Assembly: GCA_019417865.1 (NCBI GenBank)
Contig: DYCW01000123.1
Location: 1-12,971 of the forward strand
From: Ruminococcus sp.
Lineage (GTDB): Bacteria > Bacillota > Clostridia > Oscillospirales > Ruminococcaceae
Reading direction: 5' to 3'
DNA: 12,971 bases
The position numbers were made by a program, and so were the translations under genes. Positions 12,223 through 12,971 of the stretch are shown piece after piece. The notes beneath the pieces were generated by a model. It was not told the origin of the DNA, did no database searches, and worked only from the letters and a program-made list of their open reading frames with translations. Numbering within the stretch: the first letter of the stretch is position 1; the number at the start of each line of letters is the position of its first letter.

Positions 12223-12971
12223 TTAATCCGGATACTTTGGCTCTGTATTTTCATAGACTACCGTGGGTGGATTGTTTCCCGGTCGCTGCGGCAGTGGAAT
12301 CATGGCAAATTTCTGTAGAGAGGTAATGCCCGGGAAAATAGGAAGCCCACGGCTTTCCATGCGAAAATAGTCCGGATGATAGACAACCACATCATAATTT
12401 TGATAAAGCTGTCTATTGGTTGAAGAGGCATCCGGCATCAGTTCTGGAGCTGGCAGTGGAATATGGTCTGTTTCGCCGCTTTCATTTGTAACGCCGCTGA
12501 AGTATAGTCTGCTGTTTGCACCATCCATTGCGGTGACTGTCACGGTTACATTGGGCAAGGGCATGGCTTCGCTTCCGGTACGGGTAATGACTTTTAAAAA
12601 ACCGTATGCTGTATTGGGACGAATGGTTGGAACCGGTTCTAATTCCATCACTGGGGTTTGTTCTTCCGGCAGCAGGGATGGGAAGGTTTCCGTTGGTACT
12701 GGACTGGCAGGCGGTATTTCCGGTGCGGGCGTGGCAGGATTCATAGAGGGAATGGGCGGCTCTAGCATGGGTTCTTCCGGCGTTTCCGTTTCTGTCTGCT
12801 CTGGTGGTATGGCTTCTGGAACCGTGGTAGACGCCTCTGATGTAGTTTCATCCGGCGTTTCTGTCCGTTCTGGCGGCATGGTATCTGGAACCATTATTGG
12901 CGATTCTGGTGCTGGTACAGTTGTAGTGTCACATGCAGGCGGCAAATCCGGTACTGTCTGTAAGCTGTCTC
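12223..12971 (-). CDS. Pro/Thr/Glu-rich protein with carboxypeptidase-regulatory-like C-terminal domain, N-terminus outside the window
   Basis: The frame is open to the window edge, so the true start lies beyond 12971; a TTG at 12945 is possible but has no good ribosome binding site. The first visible part (12971 to about 12610) is a low-complexity linker rich in Pro, Thr and Glu, with an imperfect 23-residue repeat (VPDTMPPERTET and VPEAIPPEQTET). The rest (about 12609-12250) is a beta-rich domain with VITRTGSEAMPLPNVTVTVT, SGETDHIPLPAPE, NYDVVVYHPDYF and FPGITSLQKFAMIPLP. It resembles carboxypeptidase-regulatory-like or transthyretin-like domains that occur next to SpoIID/PG-binding proteins in Clostridia. 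It lies 91 nt upstream of the SpoIID-like gene on the same strand with no terminator seen. The linker suggests an extended, surface-spanning protein, but no signal peptide can be assessed. Confidence 0.75.
   Translation of the reverse strand, partial: DSLQTVPDLPPACDTTTVPAPESPIMVPDTMPPERTETPDETTSEASTTVPEAIPPEQTETETPEEPMLEPPIPSMNPATPAPEIPPASPVPTETFPSLLPEEQTPVMELEPVPTIRPNTAYGFLKVITRTGSEAMPLPNVTVTVTAMDGANSRLYFSGVTNESGETDHIPLPAPELMPDASSTNRQLYQNYDVVVYHPDYFRMESRGLPIFPGITSLQKFAMIPLPQRPGNNPPTVVYENTEPKYPD
12794..12892 (-). repeat. Imperfect 69-nt-period repeat in the Pro/Thr/Glu-rich linker
   Basis: Positions 12794-12823 and 12863-12892 match at 24 of 30 bases, 69 nt (23 codons) apart, encoding VPEAIPPEQTE-type and VPDTMPPERTE-type copies. 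Most differences are transitions, many silent, which suggests an old in-frame duplication. Confidence 0.7.

Noticed and set aside
11718..12326. 202-codon plus-strand frame
   Set aside because: It is antisense to the SpoIID-like and carboxypeptidase-regulatory-like genes, whose domain motifs are on the minus strand.
1..12971. CRISPR array, tRNA, rRNA, transposase or attachment site
   Set aside because: No regularly spaced repeats, tRNA-like cloverleaf or transposase motif was seen on either strand; the only repeats are those listed.

Overview
The window looks like chromosomal DNA from a low-to-mid-GC Gram-positive gut or rumen bacterium of the Ruminococcus / Oscillospiraceae type. The evidence is three consecutive secreted proteins with C-terminal type I dockerin modules (the enzyme-to-scaffold plug of cellulosome-like systems), Clostridia-style BspA-like leucine-rich repeats, strong GGAGG ribosome binding sites, TTGACA/TATAAT promoters, and a SpoIID / peptidoglycan-binding gene family typical of Clostridia. 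The species cannot be fixed from the sequence alone.

Left part (1-4532): the 5' end of fabH (minus strand, cut by the window edge just before its catalytic cysteine) is divergent from a plus-strand operon fabD-aroE-aroK-DUF3221-like gene. Within the operon the junctions are 1 bp apart (fabD/aroE) or ATGA overlaps (aroE/aroK and aroK/next gene), so fatty-acid initiation and shikimate-pathway genes are co-transcribed. The fabH/fabD intergenic region holds candidate promoters for both directions, small palindromes and a terminator-like hairpin just before fabD. An uncharacterised amidohydrolase with its own TATAAT box follows and ends in a hairpin.

Middle part (4533-6646): about 590 bp without a convincing intact gene (a degenerate small membrane-protein-like frame, an inverted repeat, then a consensus promoter and about 150-nt leader), followed by guaB (IMP dehydrogenase) and a textbook terminator.

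Right-centre (6647-10141): a consensus promoter drives three dockerin-bearing secreted proteins. The first has an unrecognised N-terminal region and an atypically long dockerin. The second and third carry modules related to BspA-like surface proteins. Genes 1 and 3 share an almost identical ribosome binding site plus signal-peptide segment of about 104 nt, although the mature proteins differ. Genes 1 and 2 are visibly more AT-rich than their neighbours. A bidirectional terminator closes the cluster.

Right end (10192-12971, minus strand): three genes reading leftwards. The upstream one is a Pro/Thr-rich protein with a carboxypeptidase-regulatory-like beta domain (cut by the window edge), then a SpoIID-like domain fused to three peptidoglycan-binding modules, then a small protein with two peptidoglycan-binding modules. 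The last two have no visible signal peptide, which is notable for proteins whose domains act on cell wall.
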